A DNA stretch of 36,741 nt from Peptococcaceae bacterium UBA5356 (GTDB lineage Bacteria > Bacillota > Peptococcia > DRI-13 > DTU073): contig DHPU01000071.1 in assembly GCA_002407935.1 (NCBI GenBank), forward strand, positions 4,952-41,692. Direction: 5' to 3'. Shown in pieces: positions 1 through 7,785 of the stretch. The translations under genes and the position numbers were made by a program. The notes beneath the pieces are model-generated. The model had not been told where the DNA came from, did no database searches, and saw only the letters and a program-made list of their open reading frames with translations. Position 1 is the first letter of the stretch. Every line of letters begins with the position of its first letter.

Positions 1-45
1 ACTTTCTTTCGTAATACTTTCTTTATTAATAAAAACCTGGGTCAT
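1..45 (-). CDS. 5' end of an unidentified gene (cut by window edge)
   Basis: An ATG at 45-43 opens a minus-strand reading frame, MTQVFINKESITKES, that runs off the window. It is preceded by a good ribosome binding site (AGAGGTGG, about 6 nt from the ATG). It lies beyond the hydF terminator and a palindrome, so it probably has its own promoter. Fifteen residues are too few to identify a family. Another hydrogenase-maturation gene is possible from context but not supported by sequence. Confidence 0.5.
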   Translation of the reverse strand, partial: MTQVFINKESITKES

Positions 46-71
46 AAAAAACCACCTCTTTTAGATAACTT

Positions 72-92
72 GGACAATATAATATATTGTCC
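72..92. promoter_or_regulatory. Perfect palindrome upstream of the gene at the left edge (candidate operator)
   Basis: GGACAATAT (72-80) and its exact reverse complement ATATTGTCC (84-92) flank an AAT centre. The site lies between the hydF terminator and the start codon of the truncated left-edge gene, where an operator or -10 region would be. It is AT-rich inside with GC ends, like a dimeric repressor site. It loosely resembles an NrdR-type box, but only one copy is seen and the regulated gene is unknown. Confidence 0.4.
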
Positions 93-109
93 CATTCCTA
101 AATTTATGC

Positions 110-151
110 AAAAAAAAAGAAGGGTTTTAGTTAAAATCACTAAAACCCTTC
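110..151 (-). terminator. Rho-independent terminator of hydF
   Basis: A perfect 13-bp stem (119-131 with 139-151) and a 7-nt loop are followed on the minus strand by nine consecutive T (complement of 110-118). The hydF TAG stop codon (142-140) lies inside the promoter-proximal arm, so the last hydF codons form part of the stem. Confidence 0.93.
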
Positions 152-1354
152 AAACGGCTCTATGGATCTCTCCAAAATACCATGCAAATAAGCAATTAAT
201 ACTCCATAATTAATAATCGGCACCCCGGCTTCTTCAGCCTGACTAATCCTATAAAGCATGGCCTTGCGGTTAAGCATACACCCTGCACAATGAACCACAA
301 GTGCATAATCCTGCAACTTCTTTGGAAAAGAAAACCCACTGCTTTGTTCAAAAATTAACTTTTTTCCTGTCTTTTGACGAAGCCAGCGGGGAATTTTTAC
401 AGTGCCAATGTCATCAGACTGACGATGATGAGTACAAGCTTCGGAAATAAGAATCTTATCTCCATTCTGGAGTTTTTCTACCGCTCTAGCCCCTTTGACC
501 AGTGCCCTTAATTCCCCTTTTTTGCGGGCAAAAAGGATTGAAAATGAAGTAAGGGGGATATCTGGCGGTGTATCAGCTGCTACTTTCTGAAAAACTTGAG
601 AATCAGTAACCACCAAGCGAGGTTTATTTCTTAACTTCTGCAGAGTTTCTTTTAAGCCATCTTCCTTCGTAACTACTGCTATAGCATTACTATCCAGAAT
701 ATCACGTAACGTCTGCTGTTGCGGAAGAATTAACCTACCTTTGGGTGCAGATTCATCTATCGGTGTCACAAGAACTACCAAGTCTCCAGGTGTAAGTAAG
801 TCCTTTACTAGCGGTCTTTGTTCCTCCTTTTCAGGAACTAACCGAATCAGTGCTTCTTTAAGCTCCTGTATTCCTAATCCCGCCTGTGCACTTACCGGTA
901 TAAGGTCAATTCCCAGTTCTTGGGACAATAATCCGTTCTTCACATTAGGCTCTTTTTGCAAATCCACTTTATTAAGCACACCTAAAATCGGGATCCTTTT
1001 ACTTTTGATGAGCGCTAATATTTCTCGATCAAACTCGGTAATTCCCGTCATTGCATCTAACACTAAAATAGCTAAATCTGTTTTATTTAAAACTTCTAAT
1101 GTCTTTTTTTTACGCAGTTCTCCCAATTCACTCTGATCATCGAAGCCAGCTGTATCAATTATTACCACCGGACCAAGAGGGAGCAGTTCCATGGCTTTAT
1201 AGACCGGATCTGTGGTAGTTCCCTTGACAGCAGAAACCAAAGCAATCTCCTGCCTGGTCAGAGCATTAATTAAACTAGACTTCCCCGCATTAGTAATCCC
1301 GAATAAGGCAATATGAAGACGGTTAGCACGGGGCGTTTCATCTAAACTATTCAT
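140..1354 (-). CDS. hydF: [FeFe]-hydrogenase H-cluster maturation GTPase HydF
   Basis: HydF is the GTPase and scaffold that receives the di-iron subcluster made with HydE and HydG and delivers it to apo-[FeFe]-hydrogenase in the cytoplasm. The N-terminal Era/TrmE-like GTPase domain shows a P-loop (GITNAGKSS, residues 19-27), switch GTTTDP (45-50), DTAG (67-70) and NKVD (128-131). The C-terminal cluster domain has the family cysteines: C307-T-H309, then H355-C356-A-G-C359. The 404-residue length is normal. The start follows GAGGGA with suitable spacing. It is the first part of a minus-strand housekeeping run and ends in a strong terminator. hydE, hydG and the hydrogenase are not in view. Confidence 0.96.
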   Translation of the reverse strand: MNSLDETPRANRLHIALFGITNAGKSSLINALTRQEIALVSAVKGTTTDPVYKAMELLPLGPVVIIDTAGFDDQSELGELRKKKTLEVLNKTDLAILVLDAMTGITEFDREILALIKSKRIPILGVLNKVDLQKEPNVKNGLLSQELGIDLIPVSAQAGLGIQELKEALIRLVPEKEEQRPLVKDLLTPGDLVVLVTPIDESAPKGRLILPQQQTLRDILDSNAIAVVTKEDGLKETLQKLRNKPRLVVTDSQVFQKVAADTPPDIPLTSFSILFARKKGELRALVKGARAVEKLQNGDKILISEACTHHRQSDDIGTVKIPRWLRQKTGKKLIFEQSSGFSFPKKLQDYALVVHCAGCMLNRKAMLYRISQAEEAGVPIINYGVLIAYLHGILERSIEPFEGF

Positions 1355-1370
1355 TATTGTAAATTCCCTC

Positions 1371-1820
1371 TTACTCCTTTTTGTCTTCCTTCATCGCTAA
1401 GGTATCTTCATTTACATAAATTATTTCATTACAGTTGGGACAGGTTATTTCGGTCACATCGTTATCTTCCAACATACAAGAATCAAGCTGGAGAAGATCA
1501 TGACAATTAGGGCAGGCAACCTCTACATAATTACAGCTGCATTCCTCACAGCAATTCTGATCACACTCGTCATCACCTTCATAATCAAATTCTTCATCAC
1601 CATAAAGATCGTCTTCAACATCCCCCAGATCCTCATCAATAGCCTCCAGATAACTCTGCATTTCCAATTGATTATTAGAAACCCCATCTATAGCTACAGC
1701 TATTTCATCAAGGACATCAATTACTGCATTAAATAACTTTCCTTCTTTACTTTCCTTATCTAATTGAATTCCTTCAGCAAGACCCTGTAGATAAGCAATT
1801 TTTTCTTTCAATTCACTCAT
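1371..1820 (-). CDS. CD1247 N-terminal domain-type acidic zinc-ribbon protein
   Basis: This 149-residue protein has three parts. Residues 1-65 form a helical domain (MSELKEKIAYLQGLAEGI onward) like that of clostridial CD1247-type proteins. Residues 66-90 are a very acidic stretch rich in Asp and Glu. The C-terminus is cysteine-rich, with CDQNCCEECSC followed by two CPNC knuckles, the pattern of a zinc ribbon. The family is widespread in Clostridia and has no established function that I know. It lies 16 nt upstream of hydF and just downstream of efp, probably in the same transcript. The domain assignment is from memory of the family; the zinc site is visible but the role is unknown. Confidence 0.8.
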   Translation of the reverse strand: MSELKEKIAYLQGLAEGIQLDKESKEGKLFNAVIDVLDEIAVAIDGVSNNQLEMQSYLEAIDEDLGDVEDDLYGDEEFDYEGDDECDQNCCEECSCNYVEVACPNCHDLLQLDSCMLEDNDVTEITCPNCNEIIYVNEDTLAMKEDKKE

Positions 1821-1858
1821 TTTTTGTACTCCTTTTTAATTAATAGTAATATTATCCC

Positions 1859-2416
1859 TTAGGCCCGGCTAACATATTCCCCTGTACGAGTATCAATAAT
1901 TAGGACATCCTCTTCGTTAATAAAGAAGGGCACTTGCACAATTAAACCTGTTTCTAAAGTGGCAGGCTTACTTCCTCCTGAGGCAGTATCACCTTTAATT
2001 CCCGGTTCAGTTGCTATTACCTGAAGCTTTACCTGTTTGGGCAGATCTAGACCAATCACCTGTTCTTGATAAAAAAGAATCCCGGTCGTCATGTTTTCTT
2101 TTAAGTACTTAGGAGCATCCTCCAGGAGACTCTCTAAAAGCGAAACCTGTTCATATGTTTCCGTATCCATGAAAACCCAACTATCTCCTTCTTTATACAG
2201 GTACTGCATTTCTTTACGTTCAACATGAGCCTTGGGGAATTTTTCACCTGGACGGAAAGTCTTTTCTATCACTGCCCCAGTTTTCACACTACGTAATTTA
2301 CAACGAACAAAAGCAGCTCCTTTTCCCGGTTTAACATGCTGAAATTCAACAAGTTGAACCACATCCCCATCCAATTCGAAAGTAATTCCTGTTCTGAAAT
2401 CTGTTGTTGAAATCAT
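1859..2416 (-). CDS. efp: Elongation factor P
   Basis: EF-P binds between the ribosomal P and E sites and relieves stalling at consecutive prolines. The protein opens MISTTDFRTGITFELDG, the classic EF-P start. It has the KOW-like domain with the tip loop PGKGAAF carrying the potentially modified Lys, then two OB domains ending in the usual IDTRTGEYVSRA tail. At 185 residues it is full length. Two ATGs are adjacent; the second (2416) sits about 6 nt after AGGAGG and matches homologues better than the first (2419). It lies directly downstream of the M24 peptidase gene, as in many Firmicutes. No EF-P modification gene is in the window. Confidence 0.97.
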   Translation of the reverse strand: MISTTDFRTGITFELDGDVVQLVEFQHVKPGKGAAFVRCKLRSVKTGAVIEKTFRPGEKFPKAHVERKEMQYLYKEGDSWVFMDTETYEQVSLLESLLEDAPKYLKENMTTGILFYQEQVIGLDLPKQVKLQVIATEPGIKGDTASGGSKPATLETGLIVQVPFFINEEDVLIIDTRTGEYVSRA

Positions 2417-2457
2417 CATTTACCTCCTCAAATAATTCATTATTTATAATCCTACTC

Positions 2458-3543
2458 TTATACTCTCAGCATTTTGGGCGACTTGGTTAGTATTTCACAT
2501 CCATCCGAGGTAATAACCACCATATCCTCAATTCGAACTCCACCCCAACTTGGAATATAGATACCAGGTTCTACTGTCACGATCATTCCTGGTTCAAGAA
2601 TTGTCTCATCCCGAGGAGATAACCGAGGTTCTTCATGTATTTCTAGTCCAACCCCATGACCCAAACCATGTCCAAAATTCTCACTATATCCCGCTTCCTC
2701 AATAATACGCCGAGCGAGAGCATCAGCTTCACTAGCCCGCATTCCAGGCTGAATGTTTCTGTAAACCTCTGTCTGGGCTTGTAACACAAGTTGATAAATT
2801 TCCTGCTGTCGTAAATCAGGTTCTCCTAAAATAATCGTGCGAGTCATATCAGAATAATATCCTTGATATACAGTACCAAAATCCATCACCACAAATTCTC
2901 CGGTCTGCAAAATTTTGTTTGTCGCAACACCATGAGGAAGAGCGGCACGATTTCCTGAAGCAACGATCGTATCAAAAGCATTTTTACTTCCACCCAAACG
3001 TCGCATGAAAAATTCTAATTCTAAGGCTATTTCTCTTTCTGTTAAACCCGGTTGAAGATATTCTAAAATATGCAGAAAAGCTTTGTCGGCAATTTCTACG
3101 GCTTTTTTTAATAGTATTAATTCGTCAGGTGTTTTTACTCTTCTAATTTCTCCACAGGGATCCTGTAAAGAACAAAAATTGACATTAGGAGCTTCTTCTT
3201 TAAGCTTGGCATAAACAGCCAAAGTAATATTATCCTGGTCTAATCCTACTGTTTTTAAATTATATTGCTTAAAAAGTTGGCTCAATGTTTGAAAAATCGA
3301 CTCCTCTTGAATTACAACTTCATATCCTTGGACCTGTTCTTGCGCCTGTTCCCTATACCTGAAATCAGTAATTAAAATATTGGGGACAGGCGCAAGAGTA
3401 ATTAATAACCAACATTTAGTTCCGGTAAATCCACTTAAATAAAAACAATGCACAGGATTAGAAATGAGGAAAGCATCTAATTCTCTTTCCTGCAGCCAGG
3501 ATTTAAATCTAAAAAGGTTATTATTCAAAATCCGTATCCTCAT
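2458..3543 (-). CDS. pepP: M24 family Xaa-Pro aminopeptidase
   Basis: This dimetal aminopeptidase of the pita-bread fold removes N-terminal residues preceding proline. The N-terminal creatinase-like domain contains AFLISNPVHCFYLSGFTG. The catalytic domain has the metal ligands in order: Asp residues in VMDFGTVYQGYYSDMTRT, His in GHGLGHGVGLEIHEEP, Glu in VEPGIYIP and Glu in VRIEDMVV. The length of 361 residues is typical. The ATG overlaps the 3' end of aroQ by 23 nt. A TTG at 3528 preceded by GAGGA is an alternative start and would remove five residues. The arrangement aroQ-pepP-efp is common in Firmicutes and suggests cotranscription. Exact substrate preference (PepP, PepQ or YpdF type) cannot be fixed from sequence. 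Confidence 0.93.
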   Translation of the reverse strand: MRIRILNNNLFRFKSWLQERELDAFLISNPVHCFYLSGFTGTKCWLLITLAPVPNILITDFRYREQAQEQVQGYEVVIQEESIFQTLSQLFKQYNLKTVGLDQDNITLAVYAKLKEEAPNVNFCSLQDPCGEIRRVKTPDELILLKKAVEIADKAFLHILEYLQPGLTEREIALELEFFMRRLGGSKNAFDTIVASGNRAALPHGVATNKILQTGEFVVMDFGTVYQGYYSDMTRTIILGEPDLRQQEIYQLVLQAQTEVYRNIQPGMRASEADALARRIIEEAGYSENFGHGLGHGVGLEIHEEPRLSPRDETILEPGMIVTVEPGIYIPSWGGVRIEDMVVITSDGCEILTKSPKMLRV

Positions 3544-3970
3544 CTAAAAAATATGCTGCTGCTTCCAAAGCAAAACGATAACCGGGTACACCCAACCCTG
3601 TTATTTGTCCCTGTACCACATTAGCAAGCAAGGAATGTTGTCGAAAATCCTCCCGTTTGTAAATATTACTAATATGTACTTCCAAAGTAGGTTTTTTTAC
3701 AGCCTGCAAAGCATCTCTAATCGCAATACTAGTATGTGTATATGCTGCAGCATTGATAATCAGATAATCATAATTTGTCAACTCTTGAATCTTATCTACA
3801 ATAGCCCCTTCATGATTAGACTGAAAAGTATCTACTTCTAACCCTAATTCCTTACCATATTCGATTAATTGCTTATCCAATTCTTTTAAGGTAACATCAC
3901 CATATACTGACGGTTCCCTTTTTCCTAACAGATTAAGATTTGGACCATGTATTACACAAATTCTCGGCAT
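3521..3970 (-). CDS. aroQ: Type II 3-dehydroquinate dehydratase
   Basis: AroQ catalyses the third shikimate-pathway step, dehydrating 3-dehydroquinate to 3-dehydroshikimate. At 149 residues it has the type II size. It shows GPNLNLLGKREPSVYG near the N-terminus (active-site Arg and Tyr), FQSNHEGAIVDKIQ, INAAAYTHTSIAIRDAL and EVHISNIYKREDFRQHS with the catalytic His. The start follows a GGGGTG ribosome binding site. The 3' end overlaps the aminopeptidase start, implying translational coupling. A shikimate kinase is encoded about 2.2 kb upstream, separated by pilus genes. Confidence 0.97.
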   Translation of the reverse strand: MPRICVIHGPNLNLLGKREPSVYGDVTLKELDKQLIEYGKELGLEVDTFQSNHEGAIVDKIQELTNYDYLIINAAAYTHTSIAIRDALQAVKKPTLEVHISNIYKREDFRQHSLLANVVQGQITGLGVPGYRFALEAAAYFLDEDTDFE

Positions 3971-4044
3971 CTCAAAACACCCCTTCGTTAATTTTTCTCC
4001 CTAAAATTTTATCATAAAAAAACTAGCTTTCCCAGTACTTTTTA

Positions 4045-4244
4045 CTACTTTCCGCTAATCATTATGCCATCAACTCTCACTGTAGAAGCTCCCTTTCCAA
4101 CATAAAAAGTTAAATCATCAGCTACAGCTACAATTCCTTTGAGCAAATCTCGTAGATTCCCGGCAATAGCTACACCTTTTACCGGGGTTGTTACCCCCCC
4201 CTTTCAATGAGTAATCCCGAATCCCCAAGCGAAAAATCTATCGA
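4045..4244 (-). pseudogene. C-terminal remnant of a TldD/PmbA-family metalloprotease
   Basis: Immediately after the prepilin peptidase stop, the minus strand reads DFSLGDSGLLIERG, then GVAIAGNLRDLLKGIVAV and a tail ending VRVDGIMISGK-stop (4047-4045). This is the standard C-terminal end of TldD/PmbA proteins (GDFSLGASGFLIENG, VxxVTIAGNL, gltvaGk). The two halves are in different frames, joined at a run of eight G (plus strand C, 4194-4201), so there is a one-base slip. Only about 65 codons of a normally 430-480-residue protein remain and no start is visible. It is a fragment abutting pilD, probably left by a deletion or recombination. Confidence 0.8.
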
Positions 4245-4994
4245 CTAAAACAAAGTCCAATACCAGGAAAGTAATGGTTCTTGAAAAAAGAAAATAATCA
4301 AAAATCCTAAAACTAAAAATGGTCCAAACGGGATGGGATCTTTTCTCTTCTTTATTTTCATGATAATCAAGGAAATACCTATGACGCTTCCCATTAATGC
4401 CCCTATAAAAAGAGCTTGGAAAACGGCTGGGAATCCCAACCAAAACCCCATGGCTGTGCACAACTTAATATCGCCACCTCCCATACCTCCCCGGCTAAAT
4501 AACGCCAGTAAAAAGGGTAGCCCAAAACCCACGGTCATTCCCAGTAATCGCTTAGTTAAACTTAAATCCTGCAAAATAAAATGAAAAATAAGGCCACACA
4601 AAAAAAGCAAAATAACCAAACTGTTGGGAATGAGATAATGCTCCAAATCAATTAATGCTACTACTAACGCAAAGGAAAAAAGAAATACTCCAGCCAGCCC
4701 TTGTGTCGTAATGCCAAAACTAGCTATAACCCAGACCCAGCCTAAACCATTGAGTAATTCAACCGCTGGATAACGCCAATGTATTATTTCTCCACAATAC
4801 CGACATTTTCCTTTCAAGAGAAAAAAACTCAGCAACGGAATTAAATCTTTAGGGTACAACCTATTTTGGCACGAAGTACAATGGGACGGAGGGAAAACAA
4901 TACTTTCCTCCCTAGGCAAACGATAAATGCAAACATTAAGAAAACTCCCGAAAACAAGGCCAAAAAGAAACGTAAAAACAAGGCTCAAATTCAT
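4245..4994 (-). CDS. pilD: Type IV prepilin leader peptidase / N-methyltransferase
   Basis: This membrane aspartyl protease cleaves the leader of type IV prepilins and methylates the new N-terminus. The N-terminal segment FGLVFGSFLNVCIYRLPR is typical of PilD/ComC, followed by two CxxC pairs (CTSC, CRYC) of the zinc-binding methyltransferase domain. The first catalytic Asp is in LIDLEHYLIPN and the second in GGMGGGDIKL. Several hydrophobic helices span the rest. The 249-residue length is normal. It lies 29 nt downstream of pilT, so the two are probably cotranscribed. No prepilin or assembly ATPase is in the window, so pili may be encoded elsewhere. Confidence 0.95.
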   Translation of the reverse strand: MNLSLVFTFLFGLVFGSFLNVCIYRLPREESIVFPPSHCTSCQNRLYPKDLIPLLSFFLLKGKCRYCGEIIHWRYPAVELLNGLGWVWVIASFGITTQGLAGVFLFSFALVVALIDLEHYLIPNSLVILLFLCGLIFHFILQDLSLTKRLLGMTVGFGLPFLLALFSRGGMGGGDIKLCTAMGFWLGFPAVFQALFIGALMGSVIGISLIIMKIKKRKDPIPFGPFLVLGFLIIFFFQEPLLSWYWTLF

Positions 4995-5023
4995 AACTTC
5001 GAACTCCTTAATTAGTTAAATCA

Positions 5024-6100
5024 CTAAAATTCATTAACAAAACGAGAAAAATTTTCTTTATCATAACTATATTTTAAAGCTGTATCCATCGTGATCTTAT
5101 CGGCGAGAAATAAATCACGTAACCCCATATCCATAGTCTGCATCCCCCAACGACTTCCGGTTTGCAAAACAGTATAAATTTGATGAACTCTGCCTTCTCT
5201 AACCAAATTACGAATAGCCGGGATCGCAACCATTACCTCCGCTGCTAAAATCCGACTTCTTCCATTTGCGTGAGGTAATAACTGCTGTGTAACAACAGCT
5301 TGTAAAGTGGTGGAAAGCTGTACTTTAATCTGCTCTTGCTGATTGGAAGGAAAGACATCTATAATACGCTCAATCGATTGAGCTGCGCTAATTGTATGTA
5401 AAGTAGAAAAAACCAGGTGACCGGTTTCAGCGGCCGTAATTGCCGTAGCAATAGTATCCAGATCACGCATTTCCCCAATCATAATTACATCCGGATCTTG
5501 CCGTAGACAAGCTCGCAGTGCTCCAGCAAATGAATATGTATCTGATCCTAATTCACGCTGATCTATAATACTGTTCTTATGCTGATGAAGATATTCAATC
5601 GGATCCTCAATAGTAATAATATGTCTTTCCTTGTTTGTATTAATCATATTAATTAAAGCAGCAAGTGTCGTTGATTTACCGCTCCCAGTAGGGCCAGTCA
5701 CCAAAACTAAACCACTACTTTTTTCAGCAAGATTTATAACAGACGAAGGGACGCCTAAACTATCAATATGAGGGATTTGATAAGGGACAGGACGTATCGC
5801 CAGACTAGGACACCCACGTTGCCTATATGTATTAATTCTAAAACGTCCCACTCCAAAAAGGGAATATGAAAAATCGATTTCACCTTTTTCCTGCCAAACT
5901 ATAAATTGTTCTTCATCCATTAAAGCCCGTACAGCCTCCATCGTATCATGACGGGTTAATGGCTCAATCTTACCGTCATCATCCCAACGTATTAATTTAC
6001 CGGTAATACGAAATACAGGCGGTGTCCCTACAGAAAAATGAATATCCGATGCCCCCATCTTAACAGCTGTTTTTAATATTGAAAATACATCCATTTTCAC
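5024..6100 (-). CDS. pilT: Type IV pilus twitching-motility ATPase PilT
   Basis: PilT is the hexameric retraction ATPase that depolymerises type IV pili. The protein shows the N-terminal MGASDIHFSVGTPPVFRI segment, a Walker A GPTGSGKS (136-143), the acidic box TIEDPIEYLH, Walker B region DPDVIMIGEMRD, and the ETGHLVFSTLHT His box. The 358-residue length matches PilT rather than the larger extension ATPase PilB. The start follows GGAGCG. It sits directly upstream of pilD. Together they suggest twitching or DNA-uptake pili, with the pilin genes elsewhere. Confidence 0.95.
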   Translation of the reverse strand: MKMDVFSILKTAVKMGASDIHFSVGTPPVFRITGKLIRWDDDGKIEPLTRHDTMEAVRALMDEEQFIVWQEKGEIDFSYSLFGVGRFRINTYRQRGCPSLAIRPVPYQIPHIDSLGVPSSVINLAEKSSGLVLVTGPTGSGKSTTLAALINMINTNKERHIITIEDPIEYLHQHKNSIIDQRELGSDTYSFAGALRACLRQDPDVIMIGEMRDLDTIATAITAAETGHLVFSTLHTISAAQSIERIIDVFPSNQQEQIKVQLSTTLQAVVTQQLLPHANGRSRILAAEVMVAIPAIRNLVREGRVHQIYTVLQTGSRWGMQTMDMGLRDLFLADKITMDTALKYSYDKENFSRFVNEF

Positions 6101-6179
6101 TTCGCTCCTTCTTAATATTTCTTACTTATAAAACTATTCGACATCATCCTTTAACTTCCTGCACTGTTTATTTTTAAAA

Positions 6180-6728
6180 CTATCTCCAATTTTCCAATTG
6201 AAGATCTTCCAGCTCTTTATATTCCTTTTTCAAAAAGATTATGATTTTATCTATAATTTCCTGAAAACCGAAGTCCGAAGTATTGATATAGAAATCAGCA
6301 CATTTATACAACTCTTCCCTATCTTTCATTAATTCTACAATAGATTCATAAAGACTCTCTTTCTTTAATAAAGGACGATTGTTTCTCCTTTTAACACGTT
6401 CAAAAATTATTTCCGGTCGAGCAGAAAGACATATGATAATACCGTTTTTTTGCAAAAGATTAATATTGGCTTGATCCAAGATAATTCCACCACCTGTAGC
6501 AATGATACAGTTTTTCTTTCGGGCAAGACGTTGAATAGCCAAATTTTCTTCAGAACGGAACCTAACCTCTCCATATTTATTAAACAATTGGGAAATAGAC
6601 ATTCCAGTAACAGTTTCTACTTCCTGATCACTGTCAAAAAATTCCCGTTCTAATATTGAAGCTAATCTTTTCCCTACTGCTGTTTTTCCAGTCCCCATAA
6701 AACCAATAAGTATAATATTTGACTTCAT
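6180..6728 (-). CDS. aroK: Shikimate kinase
   Basis: AroK phosphorylates shikimate at the 3-hydroxyl using ATP in aromatic amino acid synthesis. Visible motifs are the P-loop GFMGTGKT (9-16), the shikimate-binding FFDSDQEVE and FRSEENLAI segments, GGGIIL, and the RNNRPLL lid arginines. The 182-residue length is slightly long for AroK because of a charged C-terminal extension (KEYKELEDLQLENWR). It is about 80 nt upstream of pilT. Together with aroQ it gives two shikimate-pathway enzymes in the same block. Confidence 0.96.
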   Translation of the reverse strand: MKSNIILIGFMGTGKTAVGKRLASILEREFFDSDQEVETVTGMSISQLFNKYGEVRFRSEENLAIQRLARKKNCIIATGGGIILDQANINLLQKNGIIICLSARPEIIFERVKRRNNRPLLKKESLYESIVELMKDREELYKCADFYINTSDFGFQEIIDKIIIFLKKEYKELEDLQLENWR

Positions 6729-6821
6729 ACTAATAGCTCACCTGCCTTTCTCTAAAATTAATTCTATCTTTAATTAATATTCATCAAGAAATTCTTGATT
6801 TCTTTTTTTAACATTATTGTA

Positions 6822-7313
6822 TTAATAAACATGATTTAAACTTTTAATTACCCTTTCCAGTAAACGCAAAATTTTTGTACCAACAAATTCTCTTTTAGAA
6901 AGAGCCGGAACAAGAATTGTATAACATCCTGCTCTATTTCCTCCTAAAATATCGGTAAAAAGCTGATCACCAATAACTATTACTTGATTCGCCTCTAAAC
7001 CTATTAACTCTAGAGCATGTGAAAACGCTTTTTTTCTTGGTTTAAAAGCTGTAGCAATATAAAACATTTGATATTGCTCAGCAACTTTTTTCGTTCTTTC
7101 TTTACCAGCATTTGTTAATAAACAGATCTTATATTTTAAAGCCAAGGCTTCTTTTAAAAAAATATCCGCTTTTTCATTGACCTGTTCAATATTCCAAGGA
7201 GCTAGTGTATTATCAAGATCTATAATAATCCCACGCTTGTTCTTTTCCCAAAAACATTTTAAATTAATTTTACTAATAGAATTAACCATTAAATCAGGTT
7301 TTAAGATGTTCAT
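6822..7313 (-). CDS. YqeG family HAD IIIA-type phosphatase
   Basis: This is a haloacid-dehalogenase superfamily phosphatase of the YqeG type, related to mitochondrial phosphatidylglycerophosphatase Gep4; the physiological substrate in Firmicutes is uncertain. Motif I is DLDNTLAPW, motif II is LLTNAG, and motif III/IV is VIGDQLFTDILGGNRAG. The start chosen, MNILKPDLMVNSISK, is an ATG at 7313 preceded by GGGAGA at good spacing. An in-frame upstream extension to 7370 exists but has no ribosome site and lies in a hairpin. The product is 163 residues, normal for the family. It is upstream of aroK and downstream of the mobile remnant. Confidence 0.9.
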   Translation of the reverse strand: MNILKPDLMVNSISKINLKCFWEKNKRGIIIDLDNTLAPWNIEQVNEKADIFLKEALALKYKICLLTNAGKERTKKVAEQYQMFYIATAFKPRKKAFSHALELIGLEANQVIVIGDQLFTDILGGNRAGCYTILVPALSKREFVGTKILRLLERVIKSLNHVY

Positions 7314-7356
7314 AAAGCATCTCCCACAATTTACTATCACTATCTTACCATAAATA

Positions 7357-7397
7357 AGAAATAAAATCATTCCATAATTTGGAGTGATTTTATTTCT
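7357..7397. repeat. Long hairpin upstream of the YqeG gene
   Basis: Arms of 17 nt (7357-7373 and 7381-7397) pair perfectly except one G-T position, around a 7-nt loop. It lies in the leader of the YqeG gene and just outside the left end of the mobile remnant. It could be an old terminator of a displaced upstream gene or a leader structure. No T-run follows on the minus strand. Confidence 0.5.
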
Positions 7398-7410
7398 CCA
7401 TTTAATACTT

Positions 7411-7427
7411 ATCCTGAATTATTCATA
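7411..7427 (+). repeat. Left 17-bp inverted repeat of the IS remnant
   Basis: The sequence ATCCTGAATTATTCATA is exactly reverse-complementary to 8591-8607. Identity stops abruptly on both sides, as expected for terminal inverted repeats. Confidence 0.75.
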
Positions 7428-7499
7428 GTGGTAAGTTTTCAACCCCCATACTAAAAATATGGATTATACTGGTAATGGTCTTGGGTTTCAGTATGTTGG

Positions 7500-7709
7500 C
7501 TAAAAAACCCCAAAAAATGTTTTTAAGCTAAAGATAAACAGATAACATGAGGGTGTTAATGGGTTCCCTTCTGTGTCGGTTGTCGCAATTAGACGTAGCC
7601 GAGTTATAAACCGGATTCCCTTTTCGCAGTAGTCATCAAACTTTTTGTAGTCTATGTATCCCCGGTCAAAGATGTTGATGGCATCTTTTTCATCAACCTC
7701 AATTAGTAT
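7500..7709 (-). pseudogene. IS4-family transposase fragment
   Basis: In frame on the minus strand there is DEKDAINIFDRGYIDYKKF, then DDYCEKGIRFITRLR, before an unrelated tail and a TAG at 7502-7500. The FDRGYxDYxxF and GIRFxTRL pattern is the central DDE-domain region of IS4-like transposases, including the second catalytic Asp. No start codon or ribosome site is present, and the N- and C-terminal domains are missing. Coding of the 70-codon frame past about 7560 is not recognisable. The exact IS subgroup cannot be given without a search. Confidence 0.75.
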
Positions 7710-7716
7710 TATACAG

Positions 7717-7736
7717 AAAAACCCGCCAAGGCGGGT
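7717..7736 (-). terminator. Terminator after the coiled-coil gene
   Basis: A GC-rich stem ACCCGCC/GGCGGGT (7721-7727 with 7730-7736) is followed on the minus strand by five T. It lies 50 nt past the stop of the coiled-coil gene and separates it from the transposase remnant. Confidence 0.75.
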
Positions 7737-7785
7737 GTAGTTAATTTTGCTTATTATTTTTGTAAAGAGGAATCTTCATTTCTTA

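Noticed and set aside
4204..4461. An 85-codon frame overlapping the pilD 3' end
   Set aside because: It is out of frame with the clear prepilin peptidase coding sequence and reads as noise.
6782..6811. Small palindrome TCAAGAAATTCTTGA past the YqeG gene as terminator
   Set aside because: It has no loop-forming centre in the right register and its T-run is on the strand without a gene.
7314..7370. Longer N-terminus for the YqeG-family phosphatase
   Set aside because: The upstream start lacks a ribosome site and lies in the hairpin; the ATG at 7313 has GGGAGA and fits family length.
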